From the NCBI GenBank assembly GCA_036394315.1, contig DASWFI010000007.1, positions 1 to 64,000 on the forward strand: DNA of 64,000 bases, given 5' to 3'. The translations under genes and the position numbers were made by a program. The DNA is from DASWFI01 sp036394315 (GTDB taxonomy: Bacteria; Patescibacteriota; Doudnabacteria; UBA920; O2-02-FULL-48-8). Below are positions 57,074 to 64,000 of the stretch, piece by piece (the first letter of the stretch is position 1; the number at the start of each line of letters is the position of its first letter). The notes under the pieces are model-generated. The model saw only the letters and a program-made list of their open reading frames with translations, was not told the origin of the DNA and did no database searches.

Positions 57074-58843
57074 TTACTGCACTGTTGTTCCTTTACTATT
57101 CATAACGTCATCCTGGAGATCGGCTACGGTGATGCTCTGAATGTTATCGCTTTTTACTTCCAGATTTGTAAACGCATCGGTTCCGATTGCTTGGACTTGG
57201 GTCAGCAACCCCATGACTTTATTTCTATCTGCTTCCGTGGGAGTAACTTCCAACTGAAAAGTTACTTTTAACGCTGGAGTATACCTGCCTACAAACGCAG
57301 CGAGGTCGCCGATATTCCAGGTAATCTTTCCCGAATTCGGATCATAGCTCAAACGATTTTTTTCTGTATCAGGAATGATCACGTTTTTCCAAGCCGAGAC
57401 GGGCAGAGGCAGAGATGCCACAACTTTTGTATTGGATAAATCATTGCTCAAATTAGACAGAAGAAAAGTGATTGCAAACAGAGTCGGCTGATTCACCTGC
57501 ATGGGAGCAGCTCCGGAAACATAATTACCTGTCACACTTAAGTCCACCACTGTTCCCAGCTTCAAACTTACCTCTGGGGTCTTGGTCGGCTTGGAAATTT
57601 CCTGCGAAGAAATCATGGCCGAAGCTTTGATGGTTTGATTTTTAAGATTAGTATTCAGGTTTTGTACCAAGGGAACACTGAAGCGGATTTCTCCTTTCTG
57701 GCTTGGCGAAAGTACGCTTAAACCGGGCGAAGTTGCGGCCTTCCAGGTCAGCGTTCGCCCTTTGATAATGGCATCTGGAGCCGAGAGCCTGGCAAAATCC
57801 AAAGCCGTACCTTCCAGATTTACGACTATAGTCAGATTGTTTAAGCCGATGCGGCCCTGGTTTGAATAATTTATTTTATAATTAATCGAATTGCCTAATT
57901 TAACAACATTATTCTTTACATCGGAAGCAAGCAGGATGGCCAGCGCTGACGGGATCAGCTTGAACGTTGCCGTGGAAGTCAACTGCGGGGCAAATATATC
58001 ATTGATTATTTGACCCAAATCCGCCTTCACTAATTTAGTTTCAGTGTCATTGCCTACAAAGCTACCGGTGATCTCAATACTGGCCGAGCTATTGCTTCGC
58101 AGTTTGGGAAGCAACCAGTAATTATTGTTTTTCGAAACCGCAGGATTGCTGGAAGTAAAGCTAAATCCCTCGGGATAAGCCACCTGCAATGCCAAATTGT
58201 CGAAATCTTGATTCGTCACATTGGTAAATGTCACGGTATATGTCGTGTCCTGACCATTGACCACATCCACAGGACCATTTACATCCATAGTTAGATTCGG
58301 CGGCAATATACTAGTCTTGATAGTTTGTTCTACGGCGAATTCAGAATTAAAATTGGACAACCGATAATGAAGCATGGCCTTGATTTGTTTATCCTCACCC
58401 GTAGAGCCGGCGAGTTTGCCGCGAATCACTACTTCCCCATCTTTTCCTTGCTTCACCACAGGCAAGTTAAAGATATTGCCACCCGAAGAAATAGATGCGA
58501 GAGTTGCGGACTTAAATTTAAAACCAGCCGGATAAAACATTTCTAAAGAAATATTTACCAGGTCAGCATTCTCGCCATTGCGGTAAACCACGCGGTATTC
58601 CGCTTCATTGCCGGACATCAGCTGGTCCGGTCCTTTGATTAGAAGCACGACATTGTTGGAAGTGGGAGCCACCGGCTTTTGATTCCCGAAGAAATACCAA
58701 CCGATGAATACGATTACCACAAAGGCCAGGCTTGAAAAAACTATCGTCTTGTTTTTCAAAACCTGCTTCCATTTTGGTTCCTGCGGATTGTAGTTCACAG
58801 GGATTTCCAATCTTGATTTGTCGTCTAAAATTTGATCATCCAT
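57074..58843 (-). CDS. Membrane-anchored protein with DUF11/CARDB-like surface repeats
   Basis: 589 aa. Short cytoplasmic N-terminus, one membrane helix (about residues 33-51, IVFSSLAFVVIVFIGWYF), then repeated beta-sandwich units: MSGNEAEYRVVYRNGENADL, VNGQDTTYTVTFTNVTNQDF, LGNSINYKINYSNQGRIGLN and PTLFAITFLLSNLSNDLSNT, the pattern of DUF11/CARDB domains. Surface structural protein. It overlaps recO by 19 bp, an odd pairing. Confidence 0.85.
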   Translation of the reverse strand: MDDQILDDKSRLEIPVNYNPQEPKWKQVLKNKTIVFSSLAFVVIVFIGWYFFGNQKPVAPTSNNVVLLIKGPDQLMSGNEAEYRVVYRNGENADLVNISLEMFYPAGFKFKSATLASISSGGNIFNLPVVKQGKDGEVVIRGKLAGSTGEDKQIKAMLHYRLSNFNSEFAVEQTIKTSILPPNLTMDVNGPVDVVNGQDTTYTVTFTNVTNQDFDNLALQVAYPEGFSFTSSNPAVSKNNNYWLLPKLRSNSSASIEITGSFVGNDTETKLVKADLGQIINDIFAPQLTSTATFKLIPSALAILLASDVKNNVVKLGNSINYKINYSNQGRIGLNNLTIVVNLEGTALDFARLSAPDAIIKGRTLTWKAATSPGLSVLSPSQKGEIRFSVPLVQNLNTNLKNQTIKASAMISSQEISKPTKTPEVSLKLGTVVDLSVTGNYVSGAAPMQVNQPTLFAITFLLSNLSNDLSNTKVVASLPLPVSAWKNVIIPDTEKNRLSYDPNSGKITWNIGDLAAFVGRYTPALKVTFQLEVTPTEADRNKVMGLLTQVQAIGTDAFTNLEVKSDNIQSITVADLQDDVMNSKGTTVQ

Positions 58844-59361
58844 ACTGGCCTTTCTAAAACATATTCGATAAATTTATTAATATCAGTATGATTGGGATTT
58901 GGGTTGTGAGGAAATTTGAATCCCAAAGCGTCCAAAAGATCCAGAGAAAAACTATCCAGCAATCCGTAATCTACGGCAAAGTAACTTGGTTTGTCTAAAT
59001 TGATCAGAAATTCCTTCAGTAATAGAAATACTGTTTCATTTGGATGCTCATCCGCCGTCAATTTCAACATCAGCTCGGCAGCATAGAATCCAATTGCGGT
59101 TTTCTGCAAATCTTCCCGCAAGCTTCCAAATTGCCGGATGCACTTGGCTCCAATCAAAACCGGCAATTGAGAACCAACAATATCTATCTCTGACAACCCC
59201 AGATCCTGTACGGCGTAATTCAGCTTGCTTTTGGGCAGCCGGAGAGATTTTGCCAATACTCGCACCTTGCCTGCTTCTTGCGTCCATACAGTCAATATTT
59301 GATCGGCTTCCTTATAATTTTGTTTCTTTAGGATAACTCCGGTGAGTTTCTTATATTTCAT
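58825..59361 (-). CDS. recO: DNA repair protein RecO, short form
   Basis: 178 aa against about 240 in E. coli. The N-terminal OB fold is clear (KLTGVILKKQNYKEADQILT, VRVLAKSLRLPKSKL) and the helical middle follows; the usual C-terminal Cys4 zinc finger is missing. It helps load RecA at gaps. Overlaps ileS by ATGA at its start and the DUF11 gene at its end. Confidence 0.85.
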   Translation of the reverse strand: MKYKKLTGVILKKQNYKEADQILTVWTQEAGKVRVLAKSLRLPKSKLNYAVQDLGLSEIDIVGSQLPVLIGAKCIRQFGSLREDLQKTAIGFYAAELMLKLTADEHPNETVFLLLKEFLINLDKPSYFAVDYGLLDSFSLDLLDALGFKFPHNPNPNHTDINKFIEYVLERPVWMIKF

Positions 59362-62300
59362 TTAGTCAACGCGATGTCCACACTTTTGCCTTCAACTTCA
59401 AACTTTTCTCCCCCCGCTTCCTTAGAAATCTTATTGATATAGGTCTTTTTTGTGTCGAAAAGGTCAAAAGCGGCGATTAATTCGTCATCATCAGTATTAT
59501 AAGATAAATTGACGATTTCCCCAACTTTTAAGCCGGATTTTTTCCGCAAATCCTGCACAGCGCGTTCCAGCTCCCGAGCCAAGCCTTCTTTTTTAAGCTC
59601 AGATGTTAGATTTAGATCAAATTCCAATTTATCGCCGAATTTCACCGTCTTTACATTCAATTCCTCAGCCAGAATATCAGTATAATCTTTGCGAAGTTCG
59701 TTCTTGTCATTATATGTTACCGAGGCCAATGGTTGACGTAATTTTATATTCGCGGCTTTTCTAAGCCCATGACCCTGCTCAACTAAGTTGCGCACCAATT
59801 CCATTTGCTCCAAAACTTCCTTTTGATCTTTGCTCAATTCTTTCTTTTCCGGCCACTTGGCTAAATGAACTGAAAGCACGGCCGGATTTTTATTCAGATT
59901 ACTGTAAATTAATTCCGACATATAAGGTATTACCGGAGCTGAAACTTTAGCCATTACCAGAAGTGCATGACGCAAGCTGCCGAAGAAATGACTGTCCTTT
60001 CGTCCGCGACTTCTTCGCAAGTACCAAGTCGATAATTCATTTATATATTCCTCGATCGCTCTGGTGGCACGCACAGTATTGTATCCATCCAATTCATCTG
60101 TAACGGTATTTACCAACTCCTGCGTCTTAGCAACAATCCAAAGATCCAGGACATTCGTCAAATCCGGTTTGTATCCTGCTGGCTTGGGTTCCCACCCTGC
60201 TTCATTGGCGTACGTGACGAAATAATTATATACGTTCCATAAAATCAAAATATTTTTTCTGTAAATCACACTTAATTCTCTTTCACTAAAATTCAGATTA
60301 TCGGCATTCATCACTGGCGAGTTCATTAGATAAAATCTCATAGCATCTACGCCATACTTCCCCATGACTTCCCATGGATCGGGATAATTATTTTTTGACT
60401 TACTCATCTTAGAACCATCTTCAGCCAAAATTGTTCCGGTGGTCACCACGCTTTGGAATGGTGCTTTGCCGAACAAATTATATGATATGACATGCATGAC
60501 ATAAAACCACGCACGCGTTTGAGCGATGTATTCGGCTACGAATTGTGCTGGGAACCGGCTTTCGAAAACCTCTTTCTGGTCAAACGGATAATGATATTCG
60601 GCAAACGGCATAGAGCCTGCTTCCACCCAAGAATCGAATATTTCTGGGGTTCTATGGGCATCCTTGCCACACTCTTTGCATTTCAAAACCACATCGTCAA
60701 TATACGGTCGATGCAAATCTACAATCGAAACATTTATCTCGAAAACTTCCACATATTTCGGGTACGGTCTTTCAGACCCAAAGTGTCTCATTAAAACCAA
60801 AAGCGGATCTCCATGACCCACTACTAAAATCTTCTTACCTTCATATTTCTGATTAACTTCATTCACAAAATCAACCATTCGTTTTTGAACTTCTGCCCAG
60901 GTTTCTCCGCCCTTGGGTGCTTCTGTCCATAGATCGTGCTTATTTGCGAATTCATTCTGCCATTCTTTTTCCGATTTGCCCTCAAATTCACCGACGTTAT
61001 ATTCCCGCAGTCTCTCATCAGTCTTTATTTCCAACCCTATTTTTTTCGCCAATATTTCTGCCGTATGCCTTGTCCGTAAAAAATCAGACGTGAAAATCAA
61101 ATCTATGCCGAGCTCTTTAATCTGCCTGGCTAAATTTTCCGCTTGTGATAATCCTTCCTTTGACAAACCAAACCGATCTTTCTCAATGGAATTAGAAATA
61201 ACATTCAAAACATTTTTTTCTGACTCCGCGTGCCGGACAAAATAAAAAGTATTTTTTTCCAAACCTAAATCTTTAATACTGCCGGCCACCGTGTTGTGTC
61301 CGTCTTCGCACTTCCAAACCGGGATCGGATTGCCCCAGTATCTATTTCGAGAAATATTCCAATCAGGAGCCGCTTCTACACTCTTTTGATACCGACCGTG
61401 CTTCAGATGTTCCGGATACCAGTTGATTTCTTTTTCGTTAGTTTCCAGGAGTCCTGATTTGATCTTTTGAATATTCATAAACCATGCAGGAATGGCATTG
61501 TAGAAAAGCGTCGTGCCACAACGCCAGCAGTGCGGATACGAATGCTGGTGTTGTTGTTTGGCAAACATCAATCCCCTACTCTCCAAATCTTTCTTGATCA
61601 ATTTTTCTGAATCTTTAAAATACATTCCTCGAATCAGCTCCGGAGCTAAGGTATTAAACTTTCCCTTTTCATCCAGCAGCGGAACGACAGGCAAACCCAC
61701 TTTCATTCCCAAATTATAGTCATCTTCTCCGTAGACAACAGCTGTGTGCACAATTCCAGTACCCTCTTCTGTATTTACAAAATCTGCAGCGTAAACTTTA
61801 AAGGCCTTGTCAGATTGAACAGCTGGCACATCAAATAAAGGTTCATATTCAAGGCCAACCAAGTCGGAACCCTTATACTGCTCTTTTGTGCGATCGTCAA
61901 TTTTAGTAGTATCCCCAAAGACAGAATTTACTCTATCTATTGCAATAATATAAAATTCATCGCCGACTTTTATTTTGAGATAGTGAATATCTTCTCCGAC
62001 TGCCAAAGCCACGTTGCCTGGCAAAGTCCAGGGAGTGGTGGTCCAAGCTAATAAATAAGTATTTTCTTGGCCTTTGACTTTAAACTTAACTGTCACTGCT
62101 TCTTCCGTCACTTCCTTATAACTATTATCCATGGCGACTTCAAAGTTGGAAATCGGTGTCTCACAACGCGGACAATACAATAATACGCGACGGCCTTCGT
62201 AAACAAGTCCCTTGTCGTAAATTTGCTTGAACGCCCACCATACGGATTCCATGTAATCACGATCCATAGTTTTGTAAGAATCGTCAAACTCCACCCAGCG

Positions 62301-62729
62301 CGCAATCCGGCGGATGGTTTTTTTCCACTCATCAGCGAATTGCAAAACCATACTGCGACAAGTTTCATTGAACTTTTTAATTCCCAATTTTTCAATATCT
62401 TTTTTTCCGGAAATTCCAAGCTTGCGCTCGACTAACTCTTCTATCGGCAAGCCGTGGCAATCCCACCCCCAGCGCCGACGCACATAGCGCCCGTGCATAG
62501 TTTGATAACGGGGAAATAAATCTTTGACAGTGGAAGCTAAAATATGTCCGTAATGAGGCAAACCTGTGGCAAAGGGCGGGCCATCGTAAAAAGTATACGG
62601 TTGGCCGTTTTTGGTTTGTTCTAGAGATTTCTCGAAAATCTGATTCTCTTCCCAAAACTTCAAAACCTCTTCCTCAAGTTTCGGAAAGTCTGGTTTTGGA
62701 TCAATTGGTTTGAAAGGTTGTTTACTCAT
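59358..62729 (-). CDS. ileS: Isoleucyl-tRNA synthetase with inserted histidine phosphatase domain
   Basis: 1123 aa, about 180 longer than usual. HIGH motif as HYGH (59-62), editing domain TTTPWTLPGN, KMSKS at 774-778, anticodon domain to the end. Residues about 491-669 hold a whole phosphoglycerate mutase-like domain: FYFVRHAESEKN with catalytic His500, FTSDFLRTRHTAEILAKKIG, and ILVVGHGDPLLVL with His639. IleRS sequence resumes at VDLHRPYIDDV (670). The insertion is in frame, with no stop. Charges tRNA-Ile; the extra activity is unknown. Confidence 0.95.
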   Translation of the reverse strand: MSKQPFKPIDPKPDFPKLEEEVLKFWEENQIFEKSLEQTKNGQPYTFYDGPPFATGLPHYGHILASTVKDLFPRYQTMHGRYVRRRWGWDCHGLPIEELVERKLGISGKKDIEKLGIKKFNETCRSMVLQFADEWKKTIRRIARWVEFDDSYKTMDRDYMESVWWAFKQIYDKGLVYEGRRVLLYCPRCETPISNFEVAMDNSYKEVTEEAVTVKFKVKGQENTYLLAWTTTPWTLPGNVALAVGEDIHYLKIKVGDEFYIIAIDRVNSVFGDTTKIDDRTKEQYKGSDLVGLEYEPLFDVPAVQSDKAFKVYAADFVNTEEGTGIVHTAVVYGEDDYNLGMKVGLPVVPLLDEKGKFNTLAPELIRGMYFKDSEKLIKKDLESRGLMFAKQQHQHSYPHCWRCGTTLFYNAIPAWFMNIQKIKSGLLETNEKEINWYPEHLKHGRYQKSVEAAPDWNISRNRYWGNPIPVWKCEDGHNTVAGSIKDLGLEKNTFYFVRHAESEKNVLNVISNSIEKDRFGLSKEGLSQAENLARQIKELGIDLIFTSDFLRTRHTAEILAKKIGLEIKTDERLREYNVGEFEGKSEKEWQNEFANKHDLWTEAPKGGETWAEVQKRMVDFVNEVNQKYEGKKILVVGHGDPLLVLMRHFGSERPYPKYVEVFEINVSIVDLHRPYIDDVVLKCKECGKDAHRTPEIFDSWVEAGSMPFAEYHYPFDQKEVFESRFPAQFVAEYIAQTRAWFYVMHVISYNLFGKAPFQSVVTTGTILAEDGSKMSKSKNNYPDPWEVMGKYGVDAMRFYLMNSPVMNADNLNFSERELSVIYRKNILILWNVYNYFVTYANEAGWEPKPAGYKPDLTNVLDLWIVAKTQELVNTVTDELDGYNTVRATRAIEEYINELSTWYLRRSRGRKDSHFFGSLRHALLVMAKVSAPVIPYMSELIYSNLNKNPAVLSVHLAKWPEKKELSKDQKEVLEQMELVRNLVEQGHGLRKAANIKLRQPLASVTYNDKNELRKDYTDILAEELNVKTVKFGDKLEFDLNLTSELKKEGLARELERAVQDLRKKSGLKVGEIVNLSYNTDDDELIAAFDLFDTKKTYINKISKEAGGEKFEVEGKSVDIALTK

Positions 62730-63316
62730 ATTTTTTTAAATTCCCAAAAACCTGCATGCTTTTTTTCTCCGTGTACCTCCAGGGCTTTTTTTAATTTAGA
62801 AAGTTTAAATATTCGCCATTTTGGAAATCGAGGAGATGGATCAATTAATCGAACTGAATCTTTCCCGACCAACCTATCAATCACCGAAACATGCCCATCT
62901 CTTTCCGGCAGATCGTTGAGTGTACCAAAATCAAAGCATACAATAACATCTTTATCTTTCTTCACCGCATCAGAAATGTAGTTCTTAAAACTTGCCACGT
63001 TTGGGAACTGATTAATCGGCCTATAAGTCATGCGCAATGGAATTTTTAAACTGGAAAATACTTTGTTCGGGTCCACTTCGCGTCCACTTAACCTGGTCCC
63101 ATAACCGGCTCTTGGTTTTTTACCTTTTCTGGCATTCCAAAATAAATACCTAAACTCGGGTGCCACTGTTAAACCCAAATGGTATCCTAATAATTCCTGC
63201 GCGATTAATGGAATTTTTTGCTTATACATTATCATCCAAATACAAGTCGGGACACAGCTCGATCTTTGCTGCGTAAATGGAATATATCGGCTATCTTTAG
63301 GAACGATCTCTTTCAT
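62726..63316 (-). CDS. C39-like cysteine peptidase fold protein
   Basis: 196 aa from the ATG of MKEIVPKDSRYIPFTQQRSS; longer in-frame starts lie in the T-box. Catalytic pattern: Cys in SSCVPTCIWMI (Gln before it in FTQQ), His in ERDGHVSVIDRLV and Asp/Asn in RLIDPSPRF, as in the Peptidase_C39_2 family. No membrane segment. It overlaps ileS by ATGA and shares the T-box transcript, so it is under tRNA-Ile control. Substrate unknown. Confidence 0.8.
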   Translation of the reverse strand: MKEIVPKDSRYIPFTQQRSSCVPTCIWMIMYKQKIPLIAQELLGYHLGLTVAPEFRYLFWNARKGKKPRAGYGTRLSGREVDPNKVFSSLKIPLRMTYRPINQFPNVASFKNYISDAVKKDKDVIVCFDFGTLNDLPERDGHVSVIDRLVGKDSVRLIDPSPRFPKWRIFKLSKLKKALEVHGEKKHAGFWEFKKI

Positions 63317-63478
63317 AAAAATAAAAAAGCCGCTGATTTTGCGATCCCTTTCGGGAGGTACCATCGCAATTCCTTTTGGCTCTTAATTATGCTTTTTACG
63401 CTAAGCTTACGTGCAGTTCTAGGCTTTAAAAGCTTTTTCTGCAAAAACTCCCCGCTGATAACGGATCCACGCTTTTAT
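63317..63478 (-). promoter_or_regulatory. T-box riboswitch of the C39-ileS operon
   Basis: On the minus strand: TTGCGA (63369-63364), 7-nt bulge TGGTACC (63363-63357), TCCC-GAAA-GGGA (63356-63345), TCGCAA (63344-63339). Upstream hairpin CCG-TTATCAG-CGG (63464-63452) shows the Ile codon ATC in a 7-nt loop, in the same place as ACC in the thrS T-box. TGGT expects a tRNA with discriminator A, as in tRNA-Ile. A run of TTTTTTATTTTT follows a weak GC stem. Confidence 0.85.
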
Positions 63479-63484
63479 ACTTTG

Positions 63485-63512
63485 ATTATAGCACATTTTA
63501 CATCTCTTCCAA
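63485..63512 (-). promoter_or_regulatory. Promoter of the T-box transcript
   Basis: TTGGAA, 16-nt spacer, TGC-TATAAT (extended -10), minus strand; overlaps the last codons of argS. Confidence 0.65.
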
Positions 63513-64000
63513 AGCTTCAATCCCTAGTAAATCCAAACCTCGGCTTAGAGCTTTTTTGGCACTAAAAACAAGCGCGATTCGATAATTTTTCACTGCTTCA
63601 TCCGGCTCCTGCGTTACCGGGCTTTCGTGATAAAATCGATTTAGCAAAGTTGCGAAGTTATAAAGATAATTGGCCAACACATTCGGCAAATAATCTTCAA
63701 GGCTATCTGCCACTATTTCGGGAAGGATGGCGGTTTGAAAAAGAATTTGCCTCTCCGTGAGGCTCATGACTATTGTCCCCTGTAACCTGTCCCCTATAAC
63801 ATGATTTCCCGCCTTCCTAAGAATGCTGGCTAGGCGCGCATGCGTGTACTGCAAATAAGGCCCGCTGTTGCCTTCGAAATCCAAAGCTTTGTCCCAATCA
63901 AACTCAATGTCACTATGACGGTTATGGGAAAGTATGAAATACTTGATAGCTGCCTGGGCCACGGCTGGAATGACATAATCCGCATCACTAAGATTGGGAT
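63498..64000 (-). CDS. argS: Arginyl-tRNA synthetase, C-terminal part, cut by window edge
   Basis: The frame is open to the window edge; about 166 residues are seen. FDWDKALDFEGNSGPYLQYT followed by HARL and the helical DALR anticodon-binding domain (YNFATLLNRFYHESPV, NYRIALVFSAKKALSRGLDL) fix the identity. Between LRKAG and MSLTERQ the segment NHVIGDRLQGTIV is read from a tandem GGGGACA-type repeat and looks inserted. The N-terminal catalytic part lies outside. Confidence 0.95.
   Translation of the reverse strand, partial: PNLSDADYVIPAVAQAAIKYFILSHNRHSDIEFDWDKALDFEGNSGPYLQYTHARLASILRKAGNHVIGDRLQGTIVMSLTERQILFQTAILPEIVADSLEDYLPNVLANYLYNFATLLNRFYHESPVTQEPDEAVKNYRIALVFSAKKALSRGLDLLGIEALEEM

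Noticed and set aside
63317..63364. Longer N-terminus for the C39-like protein
   Set aside because: The extra start codon is formed by the T-box bulge and its residues are encoded by the antiterminator arms.

Overview
The window reads as a chromosome segment of a Candidate Phyla Radiation (Patescibacteria) bacterium, probably from the Parcubacteria side. This is inference from gene content: trimmed housekeeping proteins (EF-Ts of 195 aa, RecO of 178 aa), GatCAB, a PrgI/VirB4/VirB6-type IV secretion locus, DUF5667/DUF5666 envelope proteins, and group I introns inside tRNA genes. UGA is used as a stop throughout and RF1 is present, so the standard bacterial code applies. There is no rRNA, CRISPR array or prophage.

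Layout. 1-3.6 kb: transposase tail, HU, a GC-rich cassette of small unknown genes, an ArsR-LUD operon, a UBP zinc finger gene, tRNA-Trp and rpmG. 3.6-8 kb: tRNA-Thr(GGU) and tRNA-Tyr(GUA), each split by a group I intron, on either side of a two-component operon (one response regulator, two kinases, two unknown small proteins), plus tRNA-Thr(UGU). 8-16.7 kb: rpsB-tsf-TPR, rpmE, prfA-prmC, bL25 and rodA. 16.8-24.4 kb: dnaE, a coiled-coil protein, thrS behind a T-box, and miaA. 24.1-28 kb: gatC-gatA-pilin-gatB with two tiny coupled ORFs. 28-38.6 kb: lemA-htpX, recX, clpC, DUF3800, a probable small RNA, an ECF sigma factor with its DUF5667 partner, tRNAs, and recG. 38.6-39.5 kb: another GC-rich cassette followed by a structured RNA-like tail. 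39.5-52.4 kb: the type IV secretion locus. 52.5-64 kb: rsmA, pcrA, an M23 peptidase, a DUF11-like surface protein, recO, ileS, a C39-like protein behind a second T-box, and the 3' part of argS.

How it fits together. The most distinctive content is regulatory RNA. thrS and ileS are each preceded by a compact T-box: a textbook antiterminator with a 7-nt bulge (TGGAACC for Thr, TGGTACC for Ile), and upstream a small hairpin whose 7-nt loop carries ACC (Thr) or ATC (Ile) at the same loop position. Both tRNA-Thr genes in the window have discriminator U and CCA, matching the TGGA of the thrS bulge, and tRNA-Thr(GGU) would read ACC. Two intergenic elements (10.4 and 14.3 kb) share sequence and a terminal helix with a compensatory base-pair change. 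A consensus promoter and a terminator bracket a roughly 78-nt candidate RNA at 33.2 kb. IleRS carries a complete histidine-phosphatase domain inserted between its editing region and KMSKS.

Expression style. Many host genes have a -10 box only about 6-12 nt from the start codon and no Shine-Dalgarno, which suggests leaderless mRNAs. The GC-rich small-gene cassettes instead carry strong Shine-Dalgarno sequences, which marks them as different in origin or in expression mode.
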